Notes under the pieces: model-generated
Databases searched by the model: none
Told to the model about the DNA's origin: nothing
What the model saw: the letters and a program-made list of their open reading frames with translations, nothing else
Shown here: positions 22,192 through 31,334 of the stretch, piece after piece
Numbering within the stretch: the first letter of the stretch is position 1
Layout: the number at the start of each line of letters is the position of its first letter
Made by a program: the position numbers and the translations under genes
DNA from: Kosakonia sacchari
GTDB lineage: Bacteria > Pseudomonadota > Gammaproteobacteria > Enterobacterales > Enterobacteriaceae
Assembly: GCA_900109485.1 (NCBI GenBank)
Contig: FOAY01000003.1
Span: 176,399-240,398, forward strand
Direction: 5' to 3'
Length of the DNA: 64,000 nt

Positions 22192-23759
22192 CCGATCACA
22201 GCCACGAAAACTGGCGACCCGCCAGCAACCCGTGGGCCGTGGCATGGGTGGTTACGCTCGCGGTGTTTATGGAGATCCTCGACACCACAATTGTTAACGT
22301 GGCGCTGCCGCACGTTGCCGGTTCGCTGTCGGCCAGCTACGACGAATCGACATGGGTTCTGACCAGCTACCTGGTGGCGAACGGGATTGTGCTGCCGATT
22401 TCGGCCTTTCTCAGCCGGACGTTTGGCCGCAAACAGTTTTTCCTTATCTGCATTGTGATGTTCACCGTCTGCTCATTTCTCTGCGGCATTGCGACTGAGC
22501 TGTGGCAAATCATCCTGTTTCGTATTTTGCAGGGCTTTTTTGGCGGCGGCCTGCAGCCGACGCAGCAGTCGGTGTTACTGGATTACTTTAAGCCGGAGGA
22601 TCGCGGCAAAGCGTTTGGCCTGTCGTCGATTGCCATCATTGTCGCGCCAGTAATGGGGCCGACGCTCGGCGGCTGGATCACCGATAACTACTCCTGGCGC
22701 TGGGTGTTCTTCATCAATATTCCGGTGGGCATTATCACCGTGCTGGCGATCTACCAGTTGCTGGAAGATCCGCCGTGGGAGCGGAAATCGAAGCAAAAAC
22801 TGGCCATCGACTGGCCGGGGATTGGGCTGATTGCGCTGGGGTTGGGTTGCCTGCAAGTGATGCTCGATCGCGGTGAAGATGAGGACTGGTTCGCCTCAGA
22901 TTTTACCCGCATTTTTGCGGTGCTGACGGCGGTGGGGATTGTCGGTGCCATCTACTGGCTGCTCTACGCCAAAAAACCGGTGGTGGATTTGCGTTGCATG
23001 GCGGACAAAAACTTTACCGTCGCCAGTCTGTTGATGGCGGGCATGGCGATGATTCTGTATGGCAGCTCGGTGGTGATCCCGCAGCTGGCGCAGCAGGATC
23101 TCGGCTATACCGCTACCTGGTCCGGGTTGGTGCTGTCGCCCGGCGCGGTGCTGATTGTGATGACCATTCCGCTGGTACTGAAGCTGATGCCGATAGTGCA
23201 GACGCGCTGGATTATCGCCTTCGGCTTTTTCTGCCTCGCTGCCTCGTTCTGGTGGTCGCGTACGCTGACGCCGGATATCGATTTCGAAACGTTAGTGCTT
23301 TTTCGCAGCGCGCAATCCATCGGGCTTGGCTTCCTGTTCGTGCCGCTCACCACTATTGCTTTTATCTCCACGCCGCGCGAACTCAATGCGGATGCCGCCG
23401 CGTTGTTTACCATGTTTCGTAACGTGGCGGGCTCGATCGGCATTTCACTCTCTACGGCGGCTATCACAGAGCGCTCGCAGGCGCATATGTCGCCTTTGGC
23501 GGAACATACCTCCCCGTTTAATGAGCAATTCCAGCTGGCGTTGCGCCAGACTGCCGAGGCGATTCGCAATTTCACCACTCTGTTGGGCGATCCGCTTTCC
23601 AGCGCCAGCGGACAGATGTACAAAGCGATGGTCGCCCAGTCGCGTTTTCTGGCGTACATCGATGTTTTCACGATTTTGAGCGTGGTCGCGCTGTTACTGA
23701 TTCCATTTTGTCTATTGCTTTCGCCGATCAAAAGCGAAGGCAGCGCAGGAGCACATTAA
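22188..23759 (+). CDS. DHA2-family MFS drug efflux transporter (EmrB/QacA type)
   Basis: A 523-residue proton-driven exporter with about 14 membrane segments. The start of TM1 reads MEILDTTIVNVALPHVAGSL, the usual DHA2 motif D1. LSRTFGRKQFF is motif A between TM2 and TM3, and APVMGPTLGGWITDNYSWRW is motif C in TM5. It overlaps the upstream adaptor gene by 4 bp and is followed after 1 bp by the outer-membrane gene, forming a complete tripartite EmrAB-TolC-like pump. A large cytoplasmic loop lies near residues 195-215. Substrate is not predictable. Confidence 0.92.
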   Translation: MTDHSHENWRPASNPWAVAWVVTLAVFMEILDTTIVNVALPHVAGSLSASYDESTWVLTSYLVANGIVLPISAFLSRTFGRKQFFLICIVMFTVCSFLCGIATELWQIILFRILQGFFGGGLQPTQQSVLLDYFKPEDRGKAFGLSSIAIIVAPVMGPTLGGWITDNYSWRWVFFINIPVGIITVLAIYQLLEDPPWERKSKQKLAIDWPGIGLIALGLGCLQVMLDRGEDEDWFASDFTRIFAVLTAVGIVGAIYWLLYAKKPVVDLRCMADKNFTVASLLMAGMAMILYGSSVVIPQLAQQDLGYTATWSGLVLSPGAVLIVMTIPLVLKLMPIVQTRWIIAFGFFCLAASFWWSRTLTPDIDFETLVLFRSAQSIGLGFLFVPLTTIAFISTPRELNADAAALFTMFRNVAGSIGISLSTAAITERSQAHMSPLAEHTSPFNEQFQLALRQTAEAIRNFTTLLGDPLSSASGQMYKAMVAQSRFLAYIDVFTILSVVALLLIPFCLLLSPIKSEGSAGAH

Positions 23760-23760
23760 T

Positions 23761-25284
23761 ATGAGGTGGCGTCGTTTTCCCGTAACCCTGTTATCGCTGT
23801 GGCTGGCAGGCTGTGCCGTGGGGCCGGATTACCGGCCGCCGCAACCGCAAACGCCTGCGCGCTGGAACGACCCGGGAGACCGTGCGGTAAAGTCACAGGT
23901 TTCCATGCAGGCGCTTAACCCGCGCTGGTGGACCACGTTTCAGTCGCCGCAGCTTAACAGCCTGATTGAACGGGCAATTGCCGGTAACCTGTCGCTGCAA
24001 CAAACTGTGATGCGAATTGCCGGGGCGCGCGAGCAAATCAATCAGGCTGGCGGTGCGTTTCTGCCGTCGGTCAACGGTTCGCTGAAAGCCACGCGTCAGC
24101 AGCTTGGTATTGAAGGTGAGCTGAAATCCCATGATGTGTACGGGCAACTGGATAATGTCGATCCGGCCATCAGCGGTGCGCTGGGCGCGTTAACCCAGCC
24201 AGTGAACCTCTACCAGGGGAGCTTCGATGCGCAGTGGGAGCTGGATCTGTGGGGGAAAGTGCGCCGTCAGGTAGAAGCCGCCTCCGCGCAGCAACAGCAG
24301 GCAATAGAACAACGTAATGACGCGCTGGTGTCGCTGGAAGCGGAAGTGGCGCGCGCCTGGCTGCAACTGCGCGGCGCGCAGGGCATTATCGCTACGCTGA
24401 ATACGCAAATCGACAGTGCGCAGCAGACTTTTACTCTGACGGAGAATCGCCAGAAAGGCGGGTTATCGCCGCAGATGGATGTGGAAAATGCCCGCGCGCA
24501 GGTCGGTAATCTTGAAGCGCAACTGCCGCAGTATCAGGCGCAGGAGCGCCAGGCGATGAACGCGCTGGCTATCCTGCTGGGGAAACCGCCGGGCGCACTC
24601 GATGGTGAACTGCGTAACGCGCAGCCGCTTCCGGCATTGCCGGAAATTGTGCCGACCGGTATTCCTTCGACGCTGGCGCGTCGTCGCCCGGACGTGCGCG
24701 AAGCCGAAGCCAACCTGCATGCTGCCACGGCGCAGGTTGGCGTTTCGGTTGCTGAGCTATTCCCGAGCTTGTCGCTGAGCGGTCAGTTCGGCCTGCGCAA
24801 CAGTGAAACCAACTGGCTGACCGACTGGAGCAGCCACTTCTACAGCTTTGGCCCGCAGATTTCGATTCCGATCTTCCAGGGTGGGCGGCTGGTGTCGAGC
24901 GTTAAGCTGGCACGCGCGCAGCAGGGCGCGGCGGTGCTCAATTATCGCCAGACGGTACTGAGCGCATTAGGCGATGTGGAAAATGCGCTGGTCAGCTATC
25001 GCGCCGATCAGCAGCGGGAAGCAGGACTGGATAAAACAATAAGCGCCCTGCAAAGCGCTTTTGACCTTGCCAGCGACAGCTACCGCAAAGGGATCGCCAG
25101 CTTTATTGACGTGCTGGATGCGCAGCGTCAGTTGGCGCAGGCCAGCCAGCAGCGTGAGCAGGCGCGCGTGCAGAGTAGCCTTGACCTCGTGGCGCTGTAC
25201 AAGGCGCTCGGCGGCGGCTGGGAACCGTATCAAAATGTGCAACTGCCTGATTACAAAGTCTTTGGTGATGCGCCTCGCGGATAA
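23761..25284 (+). CDS. NodT-family outer-membrane efflux lipoprotein
   Basis: A 507-residue TolC-fold outer-membrane factor. The lipobox is LWLAGC (lipidated Cys18), then AVGPDYRPPQ, the standard NodT/OprM opening. Two internally repeated coiled-coil/beta halves follow; RRPDVREAEANLHAATAQVG near residue 305 is the family signature, and IDVLDAQRQLAQASQQREQA lies near residue 450. It starts 1 bp after the DHA2 transporter stop, so it is the dedicated exit duct of this pump and the cell need not rely on TolC here. Confidence 0.93.
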   Translation: MRWRRFPVTLLSLWLAGCAVGPDYRPPQPQTPARWNDPGDRAVKSQVSMQALNPRWWTTFQSPQLNSLIERAIAGNLSLQQTVMRIAGAREQINQAGGAFLPSVNGSLKATRQQLGIEGELKSHDVYGQLDNVDPAISGALGALTQPVNLYQGSFDAQWELDLWGKVRRQVEAASAQQQQAIEQRNDALVSLEAEVARAWLQLRGAQGIIATLNTQIDSAQQTFTLTENRQKGGLSPQMDVENARAQVGNLEAQLPQYQAQERQAMNALAILLGKPPGALDGELRNAQPLPALPEIVPTGIPSTLARRRPDVREAEANLHAATAQVGVSVAELFPSLSLSGQFGLRNSETNWLTDWSSHFYSFGPQISIPIFQGGRLVSSVKLARAQQGAAVLNYRQTVLSALGDVENALVSYRADQQREAGLDKTISALQSAFDLASDSYRKGIASFIDVLDAQRQLAQASQQREQARVQSSLDLVALYKALGGGWEPYQNVQLPDYKVFGDAPRG

Positions 25285-25384
25285 TCAGAGAATTGGGCAA
25301 GAAACAGGCAGGATCCTCACATTCATCCTGCCAAAAGATTCCGTATAACTCTTGCGTCAACTAAACCGATGAGGAGACGCCATC

Positions 25385-26425
25385 ATGCGCTATCAAAAAT
25401 TGGGTAATACCGGACTGTTTGTTTCTGAGTTATGCCTCGGCACCATGACCTTCGGCGGCGAAGGCGGAATGTGGGGCAAAATCGGCCAGCTACAGCAGGC
25501 GCAGGCGGAGCAGTTGATTGGCCGCGCGCTTGATGCGGGCATTAACTTTATCGATACCGCCAATGTTTACTCGGAAGGGCGCTCGGAAGAGATCACCGGC
25601 CAGGCGCTGAAGAACCTGAAAGTCCCGCGCGAAAACGTGGTTGTCGCCACCAAAGTGTTTGGTGAAACCGGCACCGCCGGAGTGAACTCGCGCGGCAGTT
25701 CGCGCTATCACATTATCAACAGCGTGAAAGAGAGCCTGCGTCGCTTGCAGCTCGATCATATCGATCTCTACCAACTGCACGGTTTCGATCCGGCAACGCC
25801 GATCGAAGAGACGCTCTACGCGCTGGATAATTTGGTGCAGCACGGGCACGTGCGCTATATCGGCGTCTCTAACTGGGCGGCGTGGCAGATTACCAAGGCG
25901 CTGGGGATCTCCGAACGGCTTGGGCTGGCGCGTTTTGCCTCGTTGCAGGCCTACTACACCATTGCCGGTCGCGATCTGGAACGCGAGCTGGTGCCGATGA
26001 TGCAGAGCGAAGGCGTCGGGTTGATGGTCTGGAGCCCGCTGGCTGGCGGTTTGCTGAGCGGTAAATACGATCGCGATGGCAATGGGGAAGCGGGCGGTCG
26101 TCGGCTGGAGTTTGATTTCCCGCCGGTGAATAAAGATCGCGCCTTTGATTGCGTGGATGTGATGCGCACCATTGCCGACAGCAAAGGCGTCTCGGTAGCG
26201 CAAATCGCGCTGGCCTGGCTGCTGCACCAGCCGGTAGTGAGTAGCGTGATCATAGGCGCTAAACGGCAGGAACAACTGGATGATAACCTTGCCGCCACCG
26301 CGATTCGCTTAAGTGAAGATGAGCTAAAACAGCTTGATGCCGTAAGCGCGTTGCCGCGTGAGTATCCTGGCTGGATGCTGGAACGTCAGGGCGAGTATCG
26401 TCGTAACCAGTTAAAACAGCAGTAA
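25385..26425 (+). CDS. Aldo/keto reductase family oxidoreductase
   Basis: A 346-residue NADPH-dependent (beta/alpha)8 reductase. The catalytic tetrad is visible: Asp and Tyr in FIDTANVYSEGRSEE (about residues 52-60), Lys in VVATKVF (about 87) and His in YQLHGFD (about 125). The C-terminal cofactor motif is SSVIIGAKRQEQLDDNL. It has an ATGAGGAGACGCC leader with a good ribosome-binding site. It lies 100 bp after the efflux operon and before a REP pair, and is probably transcribed on its own. It resembles the YakC/YajO-like group; the substrate is unknown. Confidence 0.9.
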   Translation: MRYQKLGNTGLFVSELCLGTMTFGGEGGMWGKIGQLQQAQAEQLIGRALDAGINFIDTANVYSEGRSEEITGQALKNLKVPRENVVVATKVFGETGTAGVNSRGSSRYHIINSVKESLRRLQLDHIDLYQLHGFDPATPIEETLYALDNLVQHGHVRYIGVSNWAAWQITKALGISERLGLARFASLQAYYTIAGRDLERELVPMMQSEGVGLMVWSPLAGGLLSGKYDRDGNGEAGGRRLEFDFPPVNKDRAFDCVDVMRTIADSKGVSVAQIALAWLLHQPVVSSVIIGAKRQEQLDDNLAATAIRLSEDELKQLDAVSALPREYPGWMLERQGEYRRNQLKQQ

Positions 26426-26446
26426 CTTAAATCCATTCACCACACC

Positions 26447-26545
26447 CCGTAGGCCGGATAAGCGTTCGCGTCATCCGGCAATCGTGGCGCCACTGGCCAA
26501 AAAACGCCGGATGGCGGCTGCGCCTTATTCGGCCTACTCATGCTG
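26447..26545. repeat. REP pair (BIME)
   Basis: Two oppositely oriented REP units: GTAGGCCGGATAAGCG...CATCCGGC at about 26447-26484 and CGCCGGATGGCGG...GCCTTATTCGGCCTAC at about 26507-26541. This is a normal enterobacterial BIME between two transcription units. Confidence 0.85.
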
Positions 26546-26618
26546 TTATCCGGTAAATCTTTCGAAAACCATCACAAATCTGCACATCTCTCTTTGCCCA
26601 TTTTTTCGTCATTATCTA

Positions 26619-26652
26619 TATGACTAGTCATATTCATTAAATGACTAGTCAT
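26619..26652. promoter_or_regulatory. Two identical palindromic operators of the GH1-PTS-GntR operon
   Basis: ATGACTAGTCAT occurs at 26620-26631 and again at 26641-26652, exactly 21 bp apart centre to centre (two helical turns). The second copy ends 12 bp before the GH1 start codon, next to its GGAGAAAG ribosome-binding site. TGACTAGTCA has the size and symmetry of HutC-type GntR operators, and a GntR/UTRA regulator is the third gene of the operon. Autoregulated repression is the simplest reading. Confidence 0.72.
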
Positions 26653-26664
26653 GGAGAAAGCGCG

Positions 26665-28041
26665 ATGAGCAAAACGTTACCGGCCGGCTTCTTGTGGGGG
26701 AATTCTGTTTCCAGCATGCAGACTGAAGGGGCATGGAATGAGGGCGGAAAAGGGATGTCGGTGTATGACATCCGTGAAGCCAGCGAATTTGCCTCAGACT
26801 GGAAAGTCGCCACCGATTCTTACCACCGCTACCGCGAAGATTTCGATCTAATGCAGGATTTGGGCATGAACTGCTACCGCTTCCAGATAGCCTGGAGCCG
26901 CGTCTGCCCGCAGGGCGACGGCGAGTTCAACGAAGAGGGGATCGCGTTTTACGACCGCTTTATTGACGATCTGCTGGCGCGCGGCATCGAACCGATGGTG
27001 TGTCTCTACCACTTTGATATGCCGCTGGCACTGGCGCAGCAGTACAACGGTTTTGCCGATCGACATGTGCAGGACGCCTTTGTGCGCTACGGCAAAAAAA
27101 TGATCGATTGCTTCGGCAGCCGGGTGAAGTTCTGGCTCACCTTCAATGAGCAAAACATTTACCACATGCCGGGCGCGTTCCAGGTGGGCGGCTATCTCAA
27201 CGGCGAGAAAACCCTGCGCGAGCTGTACCAGATCCAGCATCACGTGATGATGTCGCATGTGCTGCTCACCCACTATCTGCACGAGACGCAACCGGGACGC
27301 CTGATGGGCGGCATGCTGGCGCATCAACTGATTTATCCGGCGACCTGCAAGCCGCGCGATGTTTTTTACGCGACCCAGTATGACGAGTTTCTCAACCAGA
27401 ATTTGCTACGGGTGTTTGCCGGGCAGGGCTACAGCCCGGAAGTGCTGGCGGTCGTCGATCGCGAAGGTTTCCGCGATATCTATCGCGATGAGGATCTGGC
27501 GCAAATCGTCCGCGTGAAAAACGACTTTATGGCGTTCAGCTATTACGCCAGTAAAACCCTCGATAGCGACGCCATCTCGCCAGAAACGCCGGTCAACTAC
27601 TACCTGCAACAAGGCGATAAAGCCAACCCGTACCTTGAAGCCACCGAATGGGGCTGGCAGATCGATCCCCTTGGTTTTCGCGCCATTATCACTCGTTACT
27701 ATAACGACTGGCGCTTGCCGGTGTTCCCGATTGAAAACGGTATTGGTGTGATTGAAGAGTGGGACGGCGTAAATCCCATCGATGACGACTACCGCATTGC
27801 CTACCACCGCGACCATATCCAGGCGATGCAGGATGCCATTTTCATTGATGGCGCGCAGGTGATTGGCTATCTCGGCTGGGGCTTAATCGACATTCTCAGT
27901 TCACAGGGCGATATGCGTAAGCGCTACGGCGTGGTGTATGTGAACCGGGAAAACCACGATCTGAAAGATATGAAACGCGTACCGAAGAAGAGTTATCGCT
28001 GGCTGCAACAGGTGATCCGCAGTAACGGGCGCGACATGTAA
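26665..28041 (+). CDS. GH1 6-phospho-beta-glucosidase
   Basis: A 458-residue family 1 glycosidase. The acid/base Glu is in FWLTFNEQNIY (about residue 165) and the nucleophile Glu in FPIENGIGV (about 357). The C-terminal stretch DILSSQGDMRKRYGVVYV contains the Ser...Lys-x-Tyr pattern that binds the 6-phosphate, so phosphorylated beta-glucosides are the likely substrate. The start at 26665 follows GGAGAAAG; the frame is open 24 bp further but that ATG lies inside the operator. It is followed 24 bp later by a cellobiose-type EIIC and then a GntR regulator. Confidence 0.92.
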   Translation: MSKTLPAGFLWGNSVSSMQTEGAWNEGGKGMSVYDIREASEFASDWKVATDSYHRYREDFDLMQDLGMNCYRFQIAWSRVCPQGDGEFNEEGIAFYDRFIDDLLARGIEPMVCLYHFDMPLALAQQYNGFADRHVQDAFVRYGKKMIDCFGSRVKFWLTFNEQNIYHMPGAFQVGGYLNGEKTLRELYQIQHHVMMSHVLLTHYLHETQPGRLMGGMLAHQLIYPATCKPRDVFYATQYDEFLNQNLLRVFAGQGYSPEVLAVVDREGFRDIYRDEDLAQIVRVKNDFMAFSYYASKTLDSDAISPETPVNYYLQQGDKANPYLEATEWGWQIDPLGFRAIITRYYNDWRLPVFPIENGIGVIEEWDGVNPIDDDYRIAYHRDHIQAMQDAIFIDGAQVIGYLGWGLIDILSSQGDMRKRYGVVYVNRENHDLKDMKRVPKKSYRWLQQVIRSNGRDM

Positions 28042-28065
28042 CGCATTGATTGAGAGGACAGCGCT

Positions 28066-29385
28066 ATGTCTGAAACTAAAATCACGCCGAATATGCAGTC
28101 ATTCGTCGATAAGTTCGTCGATTTTTCCGCCCGCCTGGCAAACCAGGTGCATCTGCGTTCCCTGCGCGACGCCTTTGCGGCAGTGATGCCGATTTTTATC
28201 CTTGCCGGGCTGGCGGTGCTGATCAACAACGTCATTTTTCCCTGGGTGCTGGAAGGGGAAACGCTGGCGCGTTTTAAAGTGTGGGGCGAAGCGGTGATCA
28301 ACGGAACGCTGAATATTGCCGCGCTACTGATCGCGCCGATGACGGCCTGGTCACTGGCGCGCAATAAGAACTTCGGCAACACGGTGTCGGCGGTGGTCAT
28401 TGCGCTGTCCAGTTTTATTATCATGATGCCGATGCAACTTGAGGTGGTGCCGGTCGGTGCGAAAGCCACGGTCAGCGTGACGCAGATGCTGGCTTTCACT
28501 AACATCGGCTCGACCGGGATTTTTGCCGGGGTGATTATCGGGCTGCTCTCCACCGAGCTGTTTATTCGTGTCGCCAGCGTGAAACGGTTTTCAATTTCGC
28601 TGGGCGAGAATGTGCCTGCGGCGGTAGGGCAATCTTTCTCCTCGCTGATCCCGGCCATTATTACCCTGTCGCTGTTTGCCATCGTTGCCGCGCTGCTGGC
28701 GAATCTGCTGCACACGGATTTGATCCACCTGATCACCACGCTTATCCAGCAACCGCTACGGCAGATCAACACCAGCCTGCCGGGCACACTGTTTATCTAT
28801 AGCTTCGGCAACTTCCTGTTTACGCTGGGCATCCACCAGACGGTGGTCAACGGCGTGATCCTGGAGCCGCTTTTGCTGATCAACACCAACGAAAATATGT
28901 TGGCTTTCGCCAACGGGCAGCCGATCCCGCATATCATCAACAATATCTTCGTTCCGACCTTTGGCATGATTGGCGGCACCGGCAGTACGATTTCCCTGCT
29001 GATCGCCATCTTTCTCTTTGCGAAACAGCAATCGGCGAAGCAGGTGGCGCGCCTCGCCATTTCGCCGGGGCTGTTTAATATTAACGAGCCGGTGATTTTC
29101 GGCTTGCCGATCGTGTTCAACCTGCCGCTGATGATCCCGTTTGTGCTGCTGCCCGCGCTTGGCATCTGGTTTGCCTGGCTTTGTACAACGCTGGGCTGGA
29201 TGTCGCGCTGCGTGGTGATGATCCCCTGGACGACACCGCCGATTCTCAGCGCCTGGCTGGCAACGGCGGGCGACTGGCGGGCGGTGGTGGTTCAGTTGAT
29301 CATCATTGTCTTTGGTGTATTCTTTTACCTGCCTTTCCTCAAAATTGCCGAGAGAGTGGCCTTGAAAAACAATGGGATACAATAA
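28066..29385 (+). CDS. PTS lactose/cellobiose-type EIIC permease
   Basis: A 439-residue membrane component of the lactose/cellobiose/chitobiose PTS family (CelB/ChbC type) with about ten hydrophobic segments. Motifs include SLRDAFAAVMPIFILAGLAVL near the N-terminus, GIHQTVVNGVILEPLLL in the middle, and FNINEPVIFGLPIVFNLP near residue 345, where Glu in NEP binds sugar in this family. No EIIA or EIIB gene is adjacent, so it would have to borrow them from another locus. It lies between the GH1 gene and the GntR gene on one transcript. Confidence 0.92.
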   Translation: MSETKITPNMQSFVDKFVDFSARLANQVHLRSLRDAFAAVMPIFILAGLAVLINNVIFPWVLEGETLARFKVWGEAVINGTLNIAALLIAPMTAWSLARNKNFGNTVSAVVIALSSFIIMMPMQLEVVPVGAKATVSVTQMLAFTNIGSTGIFAGVIIGLLSTELFIRVASVKRFSISLGENVPAAVGQSFSSLIPAIITLSLFAIVAALLANLLHTDLIHLITTLIQQPLRQINTSLPGTLFIYSFGNFLFTLGIHQTVVNGVILEPLLLINTNENMLAFANGQPIPHIINNIFVPTFGMIGGTGSTISLLIAIFLFAKQQSAKQVARLAISPGLFNINEPVIFGLPIVFNLPLMIPFVLLPALGIWFAWLCTTLGWMSRCVVMIPWTTPPILSAWLATAGDWRAVVVQLIIIVFGVFFYLPFLKIAERVALKNNGIQ

Positions 29386-29400
29386 TTACAGAGAAGGACT

Positions 29401-30117
29401 ATGGCGGCAAAATACATCACGATTGCACGCGAGATTAAGCGGCGCATTCTCAGCCAGCACTACGCGGCCAGCGCACCGTTACCGGATCAATTTGCGCTGG
29501 CGGCAGAGTTTAATACCAGCCGGATGACGATCCAGCAGGCGATGCGCCAACTGATTGTGGAGGGGCTGGTCTATACCCGCCAGGGGCAGGGCACATTCAT
29601 CCGCAAAAACTTTCTTCAGTTGTCGCGCTGGGATCTACCCGGCAGCGACTATTTTGGCGCCACCAAAACCTGGGAGAGCGTTGGCGAAGTGACGAGTAAA
29701 ATCATCCGCTTCGAACTGCGTTTTCCCAGTGAGAAAGAGCAGGCATCGCTGCTGGTGGGGCCGGACGATCCGGTATACGACTTTATCCGTCTGCGCATGC
29801 TGGAAGGCGAACCGGTGTCGCTGGAGTTCACGCTGATGCCGGTCAATCTGGTGCCGGGGCTGAATCGCGGACATCTGGAAAGCTCCGTCTTTCGTTATGT
29901 GCAGGAAGAGCTGGCGCTGAAGATCATGGGTTCGTATCGCATTGTGCGCGCGCTGAAACCGGGGGCGGAGGATAAACAGTATTTGAACTGTGAAGAGACC
30001 GATCCGGTGCTGGAAGTGGAACAGGTGATTTATCTGGAAGACGGCACGCCGCTGGAGTACGCCCATTGCCATTATCGCTACGATCACGGCGGGGTAATTG
30101 TGGTCAATAACGGCTGA
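29401..30117 (+). CDS. GntR/HutC-family transcriptional regulator with UTRA domain
   Basis: A 238-residue regulator. The N-terminal winged helix (about residues 5-70) reads IAREIKRRILSQHYAASAPLP, TSRMTIQQAMRQLIVEGLVY and RQGQGTFI, all typical of GntR. The C-terminal UTRA ligand domain (about 90-235) includes DDPVYDFIRLRMLEGEPVSLE. UTRA members usually sense a phosphorylated sugar. It sits 15 bp after the EIIC gene, and the twin ATGACTAGTCAT sites ahead of the operon are its likely targets. Confidence 0.92.
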   Translation: MAAKYITIAREIKRRILSQHYAASAPLPDQFALAAEFNTSRMTIQQAMRQLIVEGLVYTRQGQGTFIRKNFLQLSRWDLPGSDYFGATKTWESVGEVTSKIIRFELRFPSEKEQASLLVGPDDPVYDFIRLRMLEGEPVSLEFTLMPVNLVPGLNRGHLESSVFRYVQEELALKIMGSYRIVRALKPGAEDKQYLNCEETDPVLEVEQVIYLEDGTPLEYAHCHYRYDHGGVIVVNNG

Positions 30118-30119
30118 TT

Positions 30120-30198
30120 TTTTGGCCGGGTAGCGGCTGATGCCTTATCCGGCCTGTGGGTTGGTAAGCCCGGTAAGCGTAGCGCCACCGGGCATTAA
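30120..30198. repeat. REP-like elements after the GntR gene
   Basis: GCCGGGTAGCGGCTGATGCC with TTATCCGGCC, and GCCCGGTAAGCGTAGCGCCA with CCGGGC, form REP-type hairpins between the convergent GntR gene and ldtB. They may also serve as a transcription barrier. Confidence 0.65.
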
Positions 30199-30206
30199 AC
30201 CGCTGA

Positions 30207-31127
30207 TTAGTTCAGACGTACCGGCATACCGGAACGGTTCTGCACTGCCTGATCGACAACGTTCGAATCCACATCAGACTGGCTGGTGACGGCCTGTACC
30301 GCTTTGCTCAGCGCGATCGGCACAATTTCGCTGCCGGTGAATTGCGCTTCCGTGGTGGACAGCGGGTTGTGAACTTCGATATAGCGGCTGCCATCCGGCT
30401 CGGTGGTCGCTTTTACTGGCTCATCAATGAACTGTACGCGGGTGCCGACCGGCACGTTTTCGAACAGGAATTTGATGTCGTCGTTACGCAGACGCACACA
30501 GCCGTGGCTCACGCGCAGGCCGATACCGAAGTTGGCGTTGGTGCCGTGGATCGCATACAGACGGCCAATATAGAGCGCATACAGGCCCATCGGGTTGTCC
30601 GGGCCAGCCGGAACCACTGCCGGCAGCGGTTGACCTGCTGCAATATATTCCTCGTGCATTTTCGCGGTCGGCGTCCATGTCGGGCCAGCTTTCTTACGTT
30701 CAACTTTGGTGGTCCAGGCGATCGGGGTATCTTTCCCGAGCTGGCCGATACCGATAGGCAGCACGATCACCGTGTTGGTGCCTTTCGGGTAGTAGTAGAG
30801 ACGCATTTCTGCGCTGTTGATGACAATGCCTTCGTGCACGGTATCCGGCAGGATCAGTTGCTGCGGAACGTTCATTACCGTGCCGCCTTTCGGCAGGTAG
30901 GCATCAATGCCCGGGTTGGCTTCCAGCATGTTGGACAGGCCCATCTGATATTCAGCGGCGTAATATTCCAGAGGCTGAGTGTTGCCTTCCGGGATAGTGA
31001 CAACCTGGTTCTGACCAATCAATCGGCTACCGTCTGTCGGCAGCGGATAAGTTACAGCAGACGCATTATTGCAAAATCCCACGACAGCCAAAGCCGCCGC
31101 GAAAAGGGTTTTTATTTTCATGTTCAT
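30207..31127 (-). CDS. ldtB: L,D-transpeptidase LdtB (YbiS)
   Basis: A 306-residue periplasmic YkuD-type L,D-transpeptidase that attaches Braun lipoprotein to peptidoglycan. The signal peptide is [20 protein letters not shown], cleaved after ASA. A LysM-like segment (about residues 45-90) precedes the catalytic domain, whose active-site motif is [20 protein letters not shown] (His and Cys of HxGxN...SHGCVR). Length and sequence match E. coli LdtB exactly in size. The start at 31127 was chosen over an in-frame ATG 21 bp earlier. It is divergent from ybiT. Confidence 0.97.
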   Translation of the reverse strand: MNMKIKTLFAAALAVVGFCNNASAVTYPLPTDGSRLIGQNQVVTIPEGNTQPLEYYAAEYQMGLSNMLEANPGIDAYLPKGGTVMNVPQQLILPDTVHEGIVINSAEMRLYYYPKGTNTVIVLPIGIGQLGKDTPIAWTTKVERKKAGPTWTPTAKMHEEYIAAGQPLPAVVPAGPDNPMGLYALYIGRLYAIHGTNANFGIGLRVSHGCVRLRNDDIKFLFENVPVGTRVQFIDEPVKATTEPDGSRYIEVHNPLSTTEAQFTGSEIVPIALSKAVQAVTSQSDVDSNVVDQAVQNRSGMPVRLN

Positions 31128-31334
31128 TTTGTGCGAGATTTTTGCCACACAGGCCGTTGGGTTAGGAATGCAGGAAGCGCATTATATGTGCATTCCGGCG
31201 CTCAGGGAATTCAGATGTGTACGAAATCACACTTTTTTCCTTTTGCTTGCAGTTTAGCGGTCTGACAGTGGGCAGGAATCTAATTCGGAATTGTGGCATA
31301 ATAGGGTGTTTGTCACATATTTCAGGATACCTCT

